A DNA stretch of 64,000 bases from Buxus sempervirens (Eukaryota; Streptophyta; Magnoliopsida; Buxales; Buxaceae): positions 55,389,283 to 55,453,282 of the forward strand of contig OX387182.1 in assembly GCA_947561395.2 (NCBI GenBank), written 5' to 3'. The notes under the pieces are model-generated. The model did no database searches. It was not told where the DNA came from and saw nothing but the letters and a program-made list of their open reading frames with translations. Of the stretch, positions 36,406 through 48,900 are shown one piece after another. A program made the translations under genes and the position numbers. Within the stretch, counting starts at the first letter, position 1; every line of letters starts with the position of its first letter.

Positions 36406-36942
36406 GGTCCTTGATGAACTCATTCAAGAATTGGCTTTTGCATCCTTGCCCATAAATATTAAATTGATTATTTTTAGATAGTCTCTTAATTATTATTTAT
36501 GTTATATCTTTTTGGATAATCAAATTGCAACAAATATCTAATATATAGAGATTGGTTGGAATTTTATTAATACATGGCTTTTTTTTTCCTTTCATTTTTT
36601 TTAAAGAAACTTGCATTGATGACTTGGTTGATTTATCTCTTATTTTTTTGTTTAAAGAATGGTCCAATCACAGGCTTTATCTATAAGGTATAGAAAATTG
36701 GTGCAAATAATTTGGAACTGATTTTTTATATAGTGTTTGAGCTGTTGCAGCAGAAATATTGTTTGTAGCATTTTCCACACAACAAGATATGCAATGAATT
36801 GATTGTTTTTGTATCGCTTCTTTCATGACATACAGTTAATTATATTGTTTAATTTCATAACTTATATATTGCTGTTTTTGTTAATTGTGAGTATTTATTC
36901 TATAAGTCTAAGGTTTTTTTTTCTTTTTTTTTGGGGGATTTA

Positions 36943-38142
36943 GGTGGCGTTTGGCCTAGCTTGTGCTTATGGGCAAGCACTTAAAAGGTAATTTAGCTTA
37001 TTTAAGTACTTATCCATAGTTATAAAAAAGTGCTCATATGACAAGTTTGGTGTTTGCTATATAATAAGTGCTTTATTTTTTACAGCTACCATTGCAAGGT
37101 AAGCATCAGGAGGAGTAAAAAGGGTCAGAGATTTATAAGGGCAATGGCTGGTAATGTAGTAATGGTTGTGATGGGGTAGGGTAGTGTTCAGCAGAGAGAA
37201 AAAAAACCAGCTTCAATAATCAACTAACTTTGCTCTCGGATCAACTCAACTTGCTTTTATAAAATCTCGACTTCTGTGGTCAAGTGCAATTGCCATATTT
37301 CGTTCAAACGCTTCAATTCCAACTGAGCCAAGCACATCAGTCTCTCTCATCACCAAGCTCCCCGAGATTCGAGAAGCTTCTTCAATAAGAACCGGAACAT
37401 ACTCCGAAGCCATCTCCACAACGACCACTTTAACCTTTTGTTGGTGTCCCGCCGCTACTGGATTGTCAATTAGGATTTCTGATTTCTTTCTGTCAGGCAA
37501 AACACTTCGTGGATGCTCTGTTGCAGATTTGGTCTAACCTCCCTCTCTTCGTCCGATCCATCCTCCCACATCTCTTGACAGATTTGGAATACGTTGTGCT
37601 TGTGAGAGGCCTTCATGCTTGACTTCTTATTAATTTGCCTATTGTATTTCCATCGCAACCTACAGATCTTCTCAATCAACAGAGTTTTGCCTACATTGCA
37701 AATGAGAATTTCAATGGCGAAGGAGAGGATTTGGCGGTTTTGCTGAAAAAAGTGGGTTAGAAGAGAGGGAAACAGGGGAGGAGGAAGAAAGAAAGGGGCA
37801 AGAAAACGAAAAAGTAAGGAAGAAGAAAGACAGAAATGAGATTTTGCATAGAAGAAAAAAGAACACAAATAAAAAGGACGTCCTTGTAACTGGGATCCTC
37901 AGTTGTTGAAGAAGAGCTCTCGCAACGCTGCGAGCTTGATCGAGATAGAAATGAGGAGCTTATCGTAATAGAGGAAGGAGAAGCTCCTCTCAACAGCTTC
38001 TCCTTACGGGTCCCCTTCTTCTAGTGCTTATTGATAATCACTTACCCATCTGACATAACCAAACAGTTTATCAACTTAAACAAGTGCTTTAATAAGCTAT
38101 AAGCTCTATTAAACACTTAAATAAGCAACCCCAAACGCAGCC
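36943..38142. mobile_element. PIF/Harbinger-type MITE with internal cargo
   Basis: Ends GGTGGCGTTTGG and, reversed, GGCTGCGTTTGG, with a 3-bp duplication TTA at 36940-36942 and 38143-38145; the single TTA is seen in copy 1 at 29602-29604. Such termini with TTA are typical of Tourist/Harbinger MITEs. At 1200 bp it is long for a MITE. The subterminal parts (AAGTGCTT, TTATTTAAG) are A/T-rich, whereas 37240-37990 is more GC-balanced and contains minus-strand frames of 84 and 132 residues without a family I recognise; this could be captured host sequence. Confidence 0.8.
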
Positions 38143-38487
38143 TTAGATGTAGAATGATATCCATCCCACCACCACGACTACCCCGACCACCACCACCACC
38201 GCCCAACACCACTATCCACCATCACATTACCAATGCCATACGGTTAATTCAATATTTCATGCGTGATTTGTATGTTCTATCTGTATCATAAGAGTTAATG
38301 TAACTAAAATTTAATTATTTAATGACTGTATTTTAATTATTTTCATAAATTATCACTAAAGTTAATTTTCCTAGCATCTAAATGCACCTCGCCTCCGTGA
38401 AAATGCAGCATATCACGGTTAATACTTTTTCATTATAAGTTTTCTATTGGGCCCTACCTACCTGATGAATCACCTGCTGGGTGCCCA

Positions 38488-38615
38488 GCACTGCTGGGCA
38501 TCCAGCAGCCAATGGGACAGGGCCATATCACCAGCAGCCCTGACACAAGCCAGGGCTGCCGGTGATGTAGCCTGTCTTTTTGGATTCCCATTGGCTGCTG
38601 GATGCCCAACAGTGT
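38488..38615. repeat. Two-stage hairpin repeat
   Basis: Outer arms 38488-38517 and 38586-38615 pair over 30 bp with two mismatches (TGGGCATCCAGCAGCCAATG). Inside them, about 38517-38542 pairs with 38551-38575 around an 8-nt loop ACACAAGC. GC-rich, with foldback-MITE or pre-miRNA-like geometry. It lies where collinearity with copy 1 stops. Confidence 0.8.
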
Positions 38616-38618
38616 TGC

Positions 38619-39504
38619 GTGGAGCATAGGCCACGTCATCCAACGAGGTGTTAATGCCTCTCCGTTAACATCGAATGGGCGCCATTATCCGAGCCTCCCT
38701 CTCGTTCTCCGGTTAGACTTCTCAGAGACATTACTCCTCTCCATTAAAATCAAATGGGCGCCATTATCGGATCCTCTCTCTTTCTTTTTTTTTGGTAACG
38801 CGGAGCCTCTCTCTCGCTCTCCGGTAAGACTTCCCAGGGACATTACTCCTCTGTTAAAATCCGGCAGCCTGATATATAACTTCTGACATTTACCAACTCC
38901 AGTGATCCAACTTATGTTGTTGATATCCAAGTTCACATGCATAAAAAGGGGTGTGTTTGCGTGGACTGTCTTATTAATTATCTCCTGCTAACCTAGGAAA
39001 ACCTTAGGATGAGGAGAAAAAGACGGTTCCTAACCTGAGAAAGCTTAGGATGAGGAGGAGTAAAAGGATTGTCTTCTTCATAATGACATAACTTCAAACC
39101 CCAGCAGCAGTTGTCTCGCCTTGCTTAATCTTAAGATTCCGGTGAACCAATTTGAATTCCAGTGTTCATACTTCATTTACAGGAACCAGCAAAAGCGCCT
39201 ATTTTTGTCTGTTGCTGTTAATTTTCTGGCGAATAGATCAATCTCAGGTGTATCATCACTATCAAACCTTTCTCGGTATTCCAGTGTTCTATGCTTCCAG
39301 TTTAATTTTCTTCCTATTGCATATCATTATTTTTCATTTGCATCGTCTGCTCCCCATTCCATTTTCTCTCGATTACATTGGAGCTCTGTTTCGACTATTC
39401 TCACCGGAGAACGATGAGAGGCTACGAAAAATAGAGTTCCCACCCATTTTATTTTAACGGAGAGGCGTTAACGCCTCAATAGATGACGTGGCCATATGCT
39501 CCAC
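38619..39504. mobile_element. TIR element (~50-bp inverted repeats) upstream of kinesin gene
   Basis: Left arm 38619-38668 (GTGGAGCATAGGCCACGTCA...CTCCGTTAA) and right arm 39455-39504 (TTAACGGAGAGG...TGACGTGGCC...GCTCCAC) are inverted with few mismatches. The 886-bp interior has a tandem duplication of about 85-100 bp (AATGGGCGCCATTATC twice, 38657-38850) and repeated CTTAGGATGAGGAG. There is no transposase and no clear target duplication, so the superfamily is open. Its right end is about 280 bp upstream of the kinesin ATG. Confidence 0.68.
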
Positions 39505-39683
39505 GCGGCGACGTCCAGTTCGAGCGGCAGACGATGTGAACCCCACATTGATGCTCCAGAGTCCAGATAGCAGTTCTCACGGCCAGGACCAATTCAGGCT
39601 AACATAGACGATGTTTACGTGGCATCAATTGATTGATGTCGCACTTGAAATCTTGTAAATTGCGACTGAGAAACGAAGCAAAA

Positions 39684-39692
39684 GGCGGGAAA
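39684..39692 (-). promoter_or_regulatory. E2F-binding consensus in kinesin promoter
   Basis: The plus strand reads GGCGGGAAA, i.e. TTTCCCGCC on the minus strand, a full match to the E2F consensus TTTSSCGC-type used in plant G1/S and replication-linked promoters. It lies 94 bp upstream of the ATG, followed by AAGCGCC. No clear TATA box is seen between it and the ATG. It fits proliferation-linked expression of a mitotic-class kinesin; binding is inferred. Confidence 0.55.
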
Positions 39693-39785
39693 CTAAGCGC
39701 CTCTGAACTATAGAACAGGGAATTTTCTCATTTTCGGTTTTGTGTTTTCTGAACTTTCCGAAGTACGAAGCACCACACGACGAGG

Positions 39786-39909
39786 ATGGAGAGGATCTAT
39801 GTAACGGTTCGAGCAAGGCCTCTTTCTCTGGAGGAAGCGAAGACGAGCCCTTGGAGAATCTCTGGCAACTCCATCTTCCTCTCTAATCAGTCCACCAAGT
39901 TCGATTTTG
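39786..39909 (+). CDS. KIN7O: Kinesin exon 1 (residues 1-41)
   Basis: Starts [13 protein letters not shown], the first beta strand with the RPL motif typical of kinesins; Met is only a few residues before it, as in plant KIN-7O, which decides the start. Ends TTTTG|GTATCG, phase 1. Confidence 0.92.
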
Positions 39910-42900
39910 GTATCGTTTCTCGCTTTGATTCTCCATCCTTTCCCAGATCTCGTCATTTTTCCTAATTTATTTATTTATTTCTTACGTCGGTTGCTTATTG
40001 AGTATGTATTTTATGCTCTCGCAGATCGGATTTTTGGAGAAGAGTGCAAAACTGTGGAGGTTTATGAAGTTCGAACCAAAGAGATTGTTGCTGCTGCAGT
40101 TCACGGGTTTAACGGTATGGTCAACGCGAAATACATCTCTAGTTTCAAGTAGTATCTTTGAACGAGCTATATTTGATCAGAGTTTGTGAAATTGGTGTGT
40201 ATAACGTTCAGTTTGTTCGTTGTTCATATCTGTATTTGTTATCTTTATTTCCAGAATATAAATTATTTGAAAATTAGGGTATTCTGTTGCCTTAGGATGG
40301 AGATTGTTCTGTAGTAAGTCCGATTTACCATTTTATCGATGGTATTGATCAATTGTCATCTGAAACATACTTTTAATTAATTTTTTTGTGGTGCTTTAAT
40401 AAAATGAGAAGAACTTGATATGAGCTTGTGAGAATATTTGGGAAACTAAATGCAAGTGAATTGATATTGATGGTGACATTGATCTGCCATTCAGGGCATT
40501 CTATTTATCTTGATCCTTTTATTTTGGATCTTTTCCATGCAATCTCCAAAAAACTGAGTGATCAAATGATAAAAGATACCACTGTAGTGGCTGAGGGAGT
40601 ATGGAGTTTATTGGGGCTTGTTATCTCTTACTTTATATTGGATTTGTGTGTTATCTAATATAAAACAGACAGTCATTCTTCAAGAAATTCAATTAAAACT
40701 AAAAATAAAGGTTACATTGTAATATATTTGGATAGAAAAGAAAACTTATATTAGGAAAACAAAGACATTTAGGGAAGGTGAAAAGAATTCCCATCTAGTT
40801 TTATTGCATTAAAGCAGCGGGGCAATTTTAGTTGAAATTCATCTCAAGAATAAATTATAGTAATCAAATGTCTCAACGTCTGATTACAAAAGATATTGAT
40901 TTAAAGAAAGATGAGTTTCTGGTTGCTAGACACCATGGAGTTCAGGAAAAATGATAAAATGGCATTGGTGATGAGTGGGATATCCTAAGCCTACTTAAAT
41001 AAAATAAAATGAACTTAATTTCCCTTGAATTTTTCAAATTTTAATTAAGAGACAAGCATCAATCGCACATATCACCAAAAACAATTCTCAATCTTGAAAG
41101 GATTGGATTTCCTGTAGGTGCAAGATGCTAGGTTCTTGATCTTTCCTTTTATTGAAAGGTGGTTTTCTCTATGAGAAGTGTATTTATTTCATGGATTTGG
41201 TTGATGATGCCACCATAAGATTCCAATGACATTCATGTAGAGTTAATCTTCTGTATTTTTTGCTCTTTTTTTGATGGCTTGGAGCTACAAAGGAAAGAAT
41301 GGTCATATATGATGCTTTAAAATAAAGTATCTGATGAAGAACCAAACAGTGTTGATGTTAGATTTTATAAATAATTATAATTGCATTCAAATTCCTTTTG
41401 CGGCTCAAAATATCTTATCAAGGTGAGTTTATATCCCTCAAAAAATGGAAATGCTTGGGAACATGTATCTATATTCTTGAAATTGTTGTAGAAGTCATGG
41501 AAACATTAGAAACATATAAAACTCTAGGACACATAAAACAGGACTCATCTGTATGGGAATATAAACTCAAGATGAAGAATAAATAATTATATTATACCAT
41601 ATGTGCACTGAACACTCCCATCATATGCATTAATGTTGAAACAAAATCTTGTGCAAATGTATGAGGAAACTTCAGTATAAGCTTGATTAGATGTAAAAGA
41701 AAGTTATTACATAACATATAAACTTGCCAACATAAGAAAAGCCATCTGTATCTTGCACTGCCATCATATATCAGCCTTTCTCTTTGGCTTTTATTCACTA
41801 TAATGCCCTATGTTGCCACTTGCCAGCCTTTCTCCTTGGATTCATTTAGGTTCTTTGATCATAAAAATTTAAAGGAATTAATCACTTAATCCTAAGCAAT
41901 AATACACATCATTTTCTTGGAAATATTTTTAAAATAGGATAATAAAAATAAATTTTAATCTGAAAAATGTATCATCAATCTATGAAACTGATACATCATC
42001 AATGAATTGATATTTTTTAACTAAATTGAGCTTAAAAGAAAATATTAAAATTAATATTTGCAAAAATTTTAAAAGAATATCTAATCCAAAAATTAGGGTT
42101 AATCCATGAAGTTGATGGATCAAGCTGGGATTCATTACATATACATTGTTGGAGTGGAAAGTATTATTGTTTTATTCTAAAAGCAACAAGTGTTAGGAAA
42201 ACTTTACATACATTTGTTGTAGTTGAATATTTAAAGATCTAAGCTCAACTCTTTGATCTTAGTTATTTGAATGTAAAGTTCTAATCAAGTGTCTTATAAT
42301 AAAGGTTGTTTTTATTGGTTTTCCAAAATTGGTTTAAGGTGGAGGAGAAACATAGTTTGATTGTGGTGTTTGGGCTGGTGGGTTGGGTTTGAGTTTGTTT
42401 TGCTCTGTTGTGTTGCTTTCCTACCCTTTGCATATCAGTACTCGAAGTTGCAGCTGTACAGGGCAACATATACAGAGTTCTTATCGAGCTGGAACTTCTG
42501 ATATGTTTTAAATAATGACCACTGTGTTGTTAATCTGAACTGTCAAATATGCACATTGAATTTTAGTTTCCAGTGGCTTAGTACACAACACATCGAGCAT
42601 ACTATGGTATGATATTTTCAAGATATGATTTCCTTTTATATGCATGTAATGATTTTATGATTTATGATTTATGAGACTGTCAATTTATGAAGCTTTGAAG
42701 CAAAGTTTCTGATGAGGCAAATATGTTAATTAGCTTTACATCAGTGGTAATCATAAATGTTAAATTCCACTTTCTTATTTTTGTAATGATTCAAGGTATA
42801 ACTTCTTTTTTGAGAATCTTTTGTTTGTCTTCTATTAATTTCTAGTGTGAAATTAATTTATTTTTTTATTTGTTTTTTAACTTCCATCCAGGAACTGTTT

Positions 42901-45900
42901 TTGCTTATGGGCAAACTAATAGTGGAAAAACCCACACGATGAGGGGGTCAGCTATTGAACCAGGGGTCATCCCCCTTGCCGTGCATGAATTGTTTCAAAT
43001 AATACAAGAGGTAATTGTTTCGACATGAAAAGGTTTGTCAATATAGCTCTTTGAATTCGTTAATATAAGAATGTAGATCTTTCTTCATCCTTGCTATTTA
43101 ACTTATATCAAGGTTATCTCTTACTTAGGTCCTGCATCATATCATCTTTTAAATGGAAGATGTAAGAACACCATAAAGAATTTTTTGTCCTCTAAATTAT
43201 TAAACGGAGAGGTTTAAGGTTTGAGTTCTTCTTAAAATATCTTGGTTTGTTGTGTTAACACTTTATATAAGGTGTTTATTTGGTTTTCCTCTTGGAAACA
43301 CAGGATTTGGCTATAAATAGTACATTCTCCACCAACTTCTAGCATCGTAATGCTGATTTCTCATTTTATCTTTTGACTAGAATCACAAAATGAGAACTCC
43401 TTCTGAAATATTTTTTGAATTGGCAAAAGTAATAGCAATATATATACGAAAATATGATGCAAGATCAGGTAAGAACTAACCTTGGTATTGATTAAGTAGC
43501 AAGGATAGTGAAAGAACTATATTTTTTAGGGCGAGTTCTCTATTTGTTGCAAATAGGAAACCTTACTAATCTTTTTGATCAGTAATTGGAATGATATATA
43601 TAAAAACATGCAATAGTACAAGAGTAAATAACCGTTAGGTACACAGCCATGAGGGGTGGGATGTACCTAACCATATGACCAAAACAGAAAACCCAGCCCC
43701 TACTACTACAAGAACATAAATCTACACTATCAATGCCTCCCATTTTCTGACAATATCCCCAAGCCCATAATCACGAAACGCCGGTGTAACCAAAGACCAG
43801 AACGCTGCAACCCCCAAAACTGCATCAAAGATAGCCTCTCGGCTCATGAAAACATCATCAAAAATACGATGGTTACGATTCAGCCACACTGTCCAGATTG
43901 TAGCAAAGAACACTCCATAATAGAATGTTATACCTCTTTTGGACAAATGTGGGAACCTCCATTCTTCCGCCAACTGACAAAAGGGCCTCGGCATGACCCA
44001 CTCCACTCCAGCACCCTGTAGAAACCTGCCCCGTATGTATACAATACAGCTACAATGCACAAATAAATGATGTACTGACTCCCCATCCCTCATACACAAA
44101 CCTTCCTAATCTACATGTGAATATACCACCATGTAGCACTTGTTTGGGGCATCTGGGCCCCTAACTCCTATCTAATATGTTTGTATTTGATCATTTTCAC
44201 AAAATTTTCAACATGATTTGATGTTTCTTCTTGCCTACTCAAGTATCAAAATTTGGAGCACGTCATTAGCTAATGCAGCCTGTAACTCTATGTTACATTG
44301 TTTTCCTTGTTGCCAGAATTTTATGGCCTCAATTGGACAGCTAGAACTATTTATCCAGTTGATCACTTTGTATTTTTTTAATTTTTAGCAAAGATTTACA
44401 GTGGAATCTTTGAAAGTGGATTTTTACATGGTTTAGACGAGAAAGTTGAAAGTTAAAAGTTTGGGGGTTGGAGAACTCATCAGAGTAAATATCCTCACTT
44501 ATGTATGTATATATATATGTTCTCTCTTAAATAAAAAGATTGTAGCAAGAGGGACAAATCGCCTATATTATAATATATCTCAATGATTTATGAAATTGAA
44601 TTTACCCATGTGATTTTATGTTGGAGCCTTGGAAAATATGTTGTATTAGAGAGACTGTGTTATCTTGGAATATTTAGATTCGTGACAATGCGGGGAGTAT
44701 TCTGAACTGAAGCAAAGCACTTGTTCACCCTCTCCGTTTTCTCCAATGTGACAAAAACTACTATTTTTTGTCATGATGTAACTGGTACGGAACTTCAAAA
44801 AGAAAAAGGGACCTAAGATAATTAGTCAAAGATTCACTAGAAGGAGATCTTACCATTTCATTTGACGTAAATGCATAAAGGTTTTGTGTGTTGGTTATTA
44901 TGCCATTTCATCCAATGCTTGTCATGTTGTTTTGCTGAAATTTTGTTGGAACACTGCTTGTGCTATTGAATTTTTTGCTATGCCAAGAAATTCTTAAAAA
45001 TATTAAAAAATGAAATACATGAGAAAATTTTAAAAATCGTAATTAGAGATCTTTACAACATCAAAATCACTATCCTTATGTCACCATGGATGGTCACACA
45101 AAGAGCAATCTTGACAATGATAGATTCCTTGCGGTGGCCCAGGTTGAATCTTAGGTTTGCTAAAGGTGGCATGGTACATGGTGCCCGGGTATGTGTGATC
45201 GCTTGGGATATTATATGATACCATATTGGTGGTAGATTCGCTATGAAATGCTAGGTTATACTATGATAATCAATTTCTTCAAGAACGAGGTCGATTGCAT
45301 GTTTTGACAAGGATGGATCACCTAACTAGGAAGAGGTCATTGTTGTGATTAATATATGATCAAGGGGCTAATTGCCACAGGACAATAAGCCATTTTGCTG
45401 GGATATTTGTATCATAATTGAGTTCATTATTCCCTCTATGAACATGTTGGCAACTAGTATACAAGGATAGATGGTACTCAAATTGAACTGTAAAAGTGAA
45501 TGGGAGAGATTCGTAGAATTTAGTTGACCAAATCGTTTGAACGAATTTAGAGCACTAGAAAAATGTCAAATGCTTGGAGGAAGAGCATGGCAGTACCTAT
45601 ATATAACAATAAAGGGGATATTTAAAATTGTATCAATTATGATGAAATTAAGTTTATGAGCCATACTATAAATTATATAAATGATGAGAGAGAAGAAGTT
45701 AAGAAAAATAATCCAAGTGTTAGAAAATCAGTTTTGCTTTATGCTAGGGAGGTCTATCATTAAGGTGATCATAATCAGAATCTATCTTGAAGGTGATTAT
45801 AAAGATTGTGGGCGTTGGTGCTTAAATTTCCAAAATCAGTGATTCTACAGATTATACATAACATGTTATATAATTTATATTATAGCAAATAATATTATAA

Positions 45901-48900
45901 ACACTATGATATAATATATTTTGTCATATTATATTATTATATTATACACAAATTATATTATTATATTATACACAACATAATATATATATATAATATTAAA
46001 GTATATTGTATGGTATTATATTATATTATATAATATAGTTTATACTATATTTTATATATACATATATATATTATATAATAATATAATATTATATTTAATT
46101 CATAATATTTTGTTACAAATAAGATTTTAAATGTTCAATATATATTATATTATTTTTGTGTGCAATTTTTAATAGTAAAACTCCAAATTTAATCTCAATA
46201 ATTAATGTGGACCAAATGAGATTCTAGATTCTAATCGCATAATTAGATTCGAAAATGTATGGTATCCAAACAAGATTATGGATTTTGAAAATTAGCGATT
46301 ATAATCTTGATTATCAAAATCCAGTTTATAATCTATAATCCATAATGCCCACCAAACGCTGCCCAAGATCTGGAATGGAACTTTAGTACAAACAATAGTA
46401 GAGGTGAACAGTAAGAGTTGTGAATAGAGATTCCTAAAAACTAATTGGAATTGTCATCTTTGGTTAATTATTTACGGGGAAAGGAATATTGGTGATGATG
46501 CTGCTTAATGAATTAGAGCTGGATGGCTTGTGGAGAGGCTGTTCTCAGGTGTTATGTGATTGATGTGTCCCACTGAAACTATAAGGAAACTTTTACAAGA
46601 CGGTCATTAGGTTTATTATGATGTATGAATTACAATGTTTGGCAACAAACATAAGAATTGATGTGTAGAATGAATGTTGCTAAAATGGATGTGGGAAGAC
46701 TAGGAAAGATAAGGAATAAACATGTTCAGGAGTAGTTAGGTGTCTCTCAAGTAGGTGATAAGGTAAATGAAAGTAGGTTAAGATGGTATGTGCGTGTAAA
46801 GTGAAGAATTAAGGAGGCTGAGATGGTGTGGAAGGATTCTTATTAAGATATAAGAGTAAGTGAAAGACCAAAGAGAGTGTGATTGGGCTTGGGATTTAAA
46901 AACCTATGGATGGACTTATAGGGTTTTTGCGATAAGGTATTTGTTAATGAATGATTGAATATTTTGGGAACTACTCTCAAGGATGGTCTAACAATCTTTC
47001 AAAATAAGGACACTCATCCCAACTAAAATGATTGTAGTGGTAGTACTAAGAAAATCATTGTCTATAAGTACTGAATATAGAGCCTTCTGTTAAAAGCGTT
47101 GTGGATCTCTGATAGTCATGCGATGCCCTATATTGACTCTTCTCTTGAATGACAGCATCAAATAGTGCAATTATTTATTATATCTTTATTCCTTCTTACC
47201 AACACACATGCAGAGGCATGCTGTCTAGTAAGGTGAAGAGGAAAGCTAATCACACAAACAATCTTGAGCAGAACTATCTTGCTCTAATTGTGGTAATGAA
47301 ATGTATGATGAGCCTAATCATGCATTTGATCTGGATGCTCAGGACAGAAGCATGACCATTGAAATCCCTCAAGCTGCATTATCACGCCGTTTGTTTTGCT
47401 GTTTTTTCTGTCTAATGCTTGTTTTTGTTATGAGATTACTAGCTAGTAAAGCATTTGTCCAAATTTGGATGAGACCTTGATGTTATTATGCTGTTATATC
47501 TCTTCCTTGAGTGTGCTCTCTGGCTTCCCATAACGCTTATTCTGCAAAGAGGGATATCATTTGGGCAGGTTAACACACCCTTGATCTGCTCCTTATGGCT
47601 TGATTTTGGTAACTGATTTAGATTTGGTTGGGTTTAACCCGAGCTGCCATTCAATTTTATGTTGATCGCAAATTATATTTCTTTTTTATTTAATAAACTT
47701 TATGTTACTTGTGATACATGTTGCATTTAGATCTGGCCGGCCTAAGTGGGTCAAGAGTGGGTTTATTATAATTTGTACTTCCACAGTGGTAGGTTATGAT
47801 TTTTGAAAACCTGCGCTGATCCATCTTGTTGCTGGCCCTACCTGCATGTCTAATACATTTTCCACCAGTTGAAATAATCGGCAAACAGTCAAGGCTATTA
47901 AGCAGCTGAGTTGCATTCAATATGGATCAATTCATGCTACAAAGTGACACAATAATAATAGATGCCTCTCTGGCCACCTCAATAGAACTCCTTCACAAAT
48001 TTATTATAGAATTTAAATGTAGCACTAGTAATACATAACTAAATGAAAGTCAATTAAGATGGTTTGGTTATCTTCAGCAAGGACCTATGGTGGCATATAT
48101 GAGCTCTGAGATAGTTGTAAGCTAACAGATCCAGGTGGCTACAGGAAGACCAAAAAGGATTTCATCATCTTCATTATGGAGGCACATAATTTGACTGGAT
48201 ATATGGTTTTTGACAGGTGGGATTAAGAAAACAAGTGTAGGTTGTTGAACCTAGTACATGGGATAAAATAGTGTTGCCGACCCTGATAGGTGTGCACGGT
48301 GAACACCTCAAGTATTGCCCTGCTACAATATCCAACAAAAGATGTCCTTGAGATTCAAGCCCCACTCCTCGCACCTCTAGAATGACGTTGAGTTTGGCTT
48401 TAGGCATGAGTTTTGTGCTCCATATGTCAAGCGAAATCAGGATTTGTGTCATTTGAACTGTAACTATACCGATTGGTTTTAAAATTGGATTCAAATTAAT
48501 ACATCATATGCCAAGTTTAATATATTTAGTGTTTAAGCCCCTACGAGACCATATATTACATTCAACATTCCCTTGAGACTCTGAAGGATCTTTTTCTGTT
48601 AATGCGGTCTATCATTTTCATTATCTGTTTGCAACTTTGCAATATAAAATTTTAAAATCAAAATATGGCTAACATCTATTTTTCATTTTCTATATGAATG
48701 ACAGGTACACCTTAGTTGTAACAATTCATACTGTTAATTTTATTTTTCTTTCATGTGATTTTTTTGTATGTGTCAAATATTTCATTCCTATAATTTGAAA
48801 GTTTTGGTAGTTGAAATCTGAATTGCATATAATGTGTGGATTGGAAATTAGCTTCTCAATTTTTATATGTTGACTTCTAATTTTCCCTTGGTTCTTTTAA

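Larger units (their letters stand above)
30854..38466. repeat. Segmental duplication, copy 2 (expanded by insertions)
   Basis: The same unit as 26174-30508 but 7.6 kb long because of four insertions absent from copy 1: foldback MITE 31356-31536, LINE/MITE block 33083-34557, solo LTR 34604-36405 and Harbinger MITE 36943-38142. Sites without insertion for three of them are readable in copy 1 at 27003-27011, 29049-29053 and 29602-29604. Confidence 0.85.
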
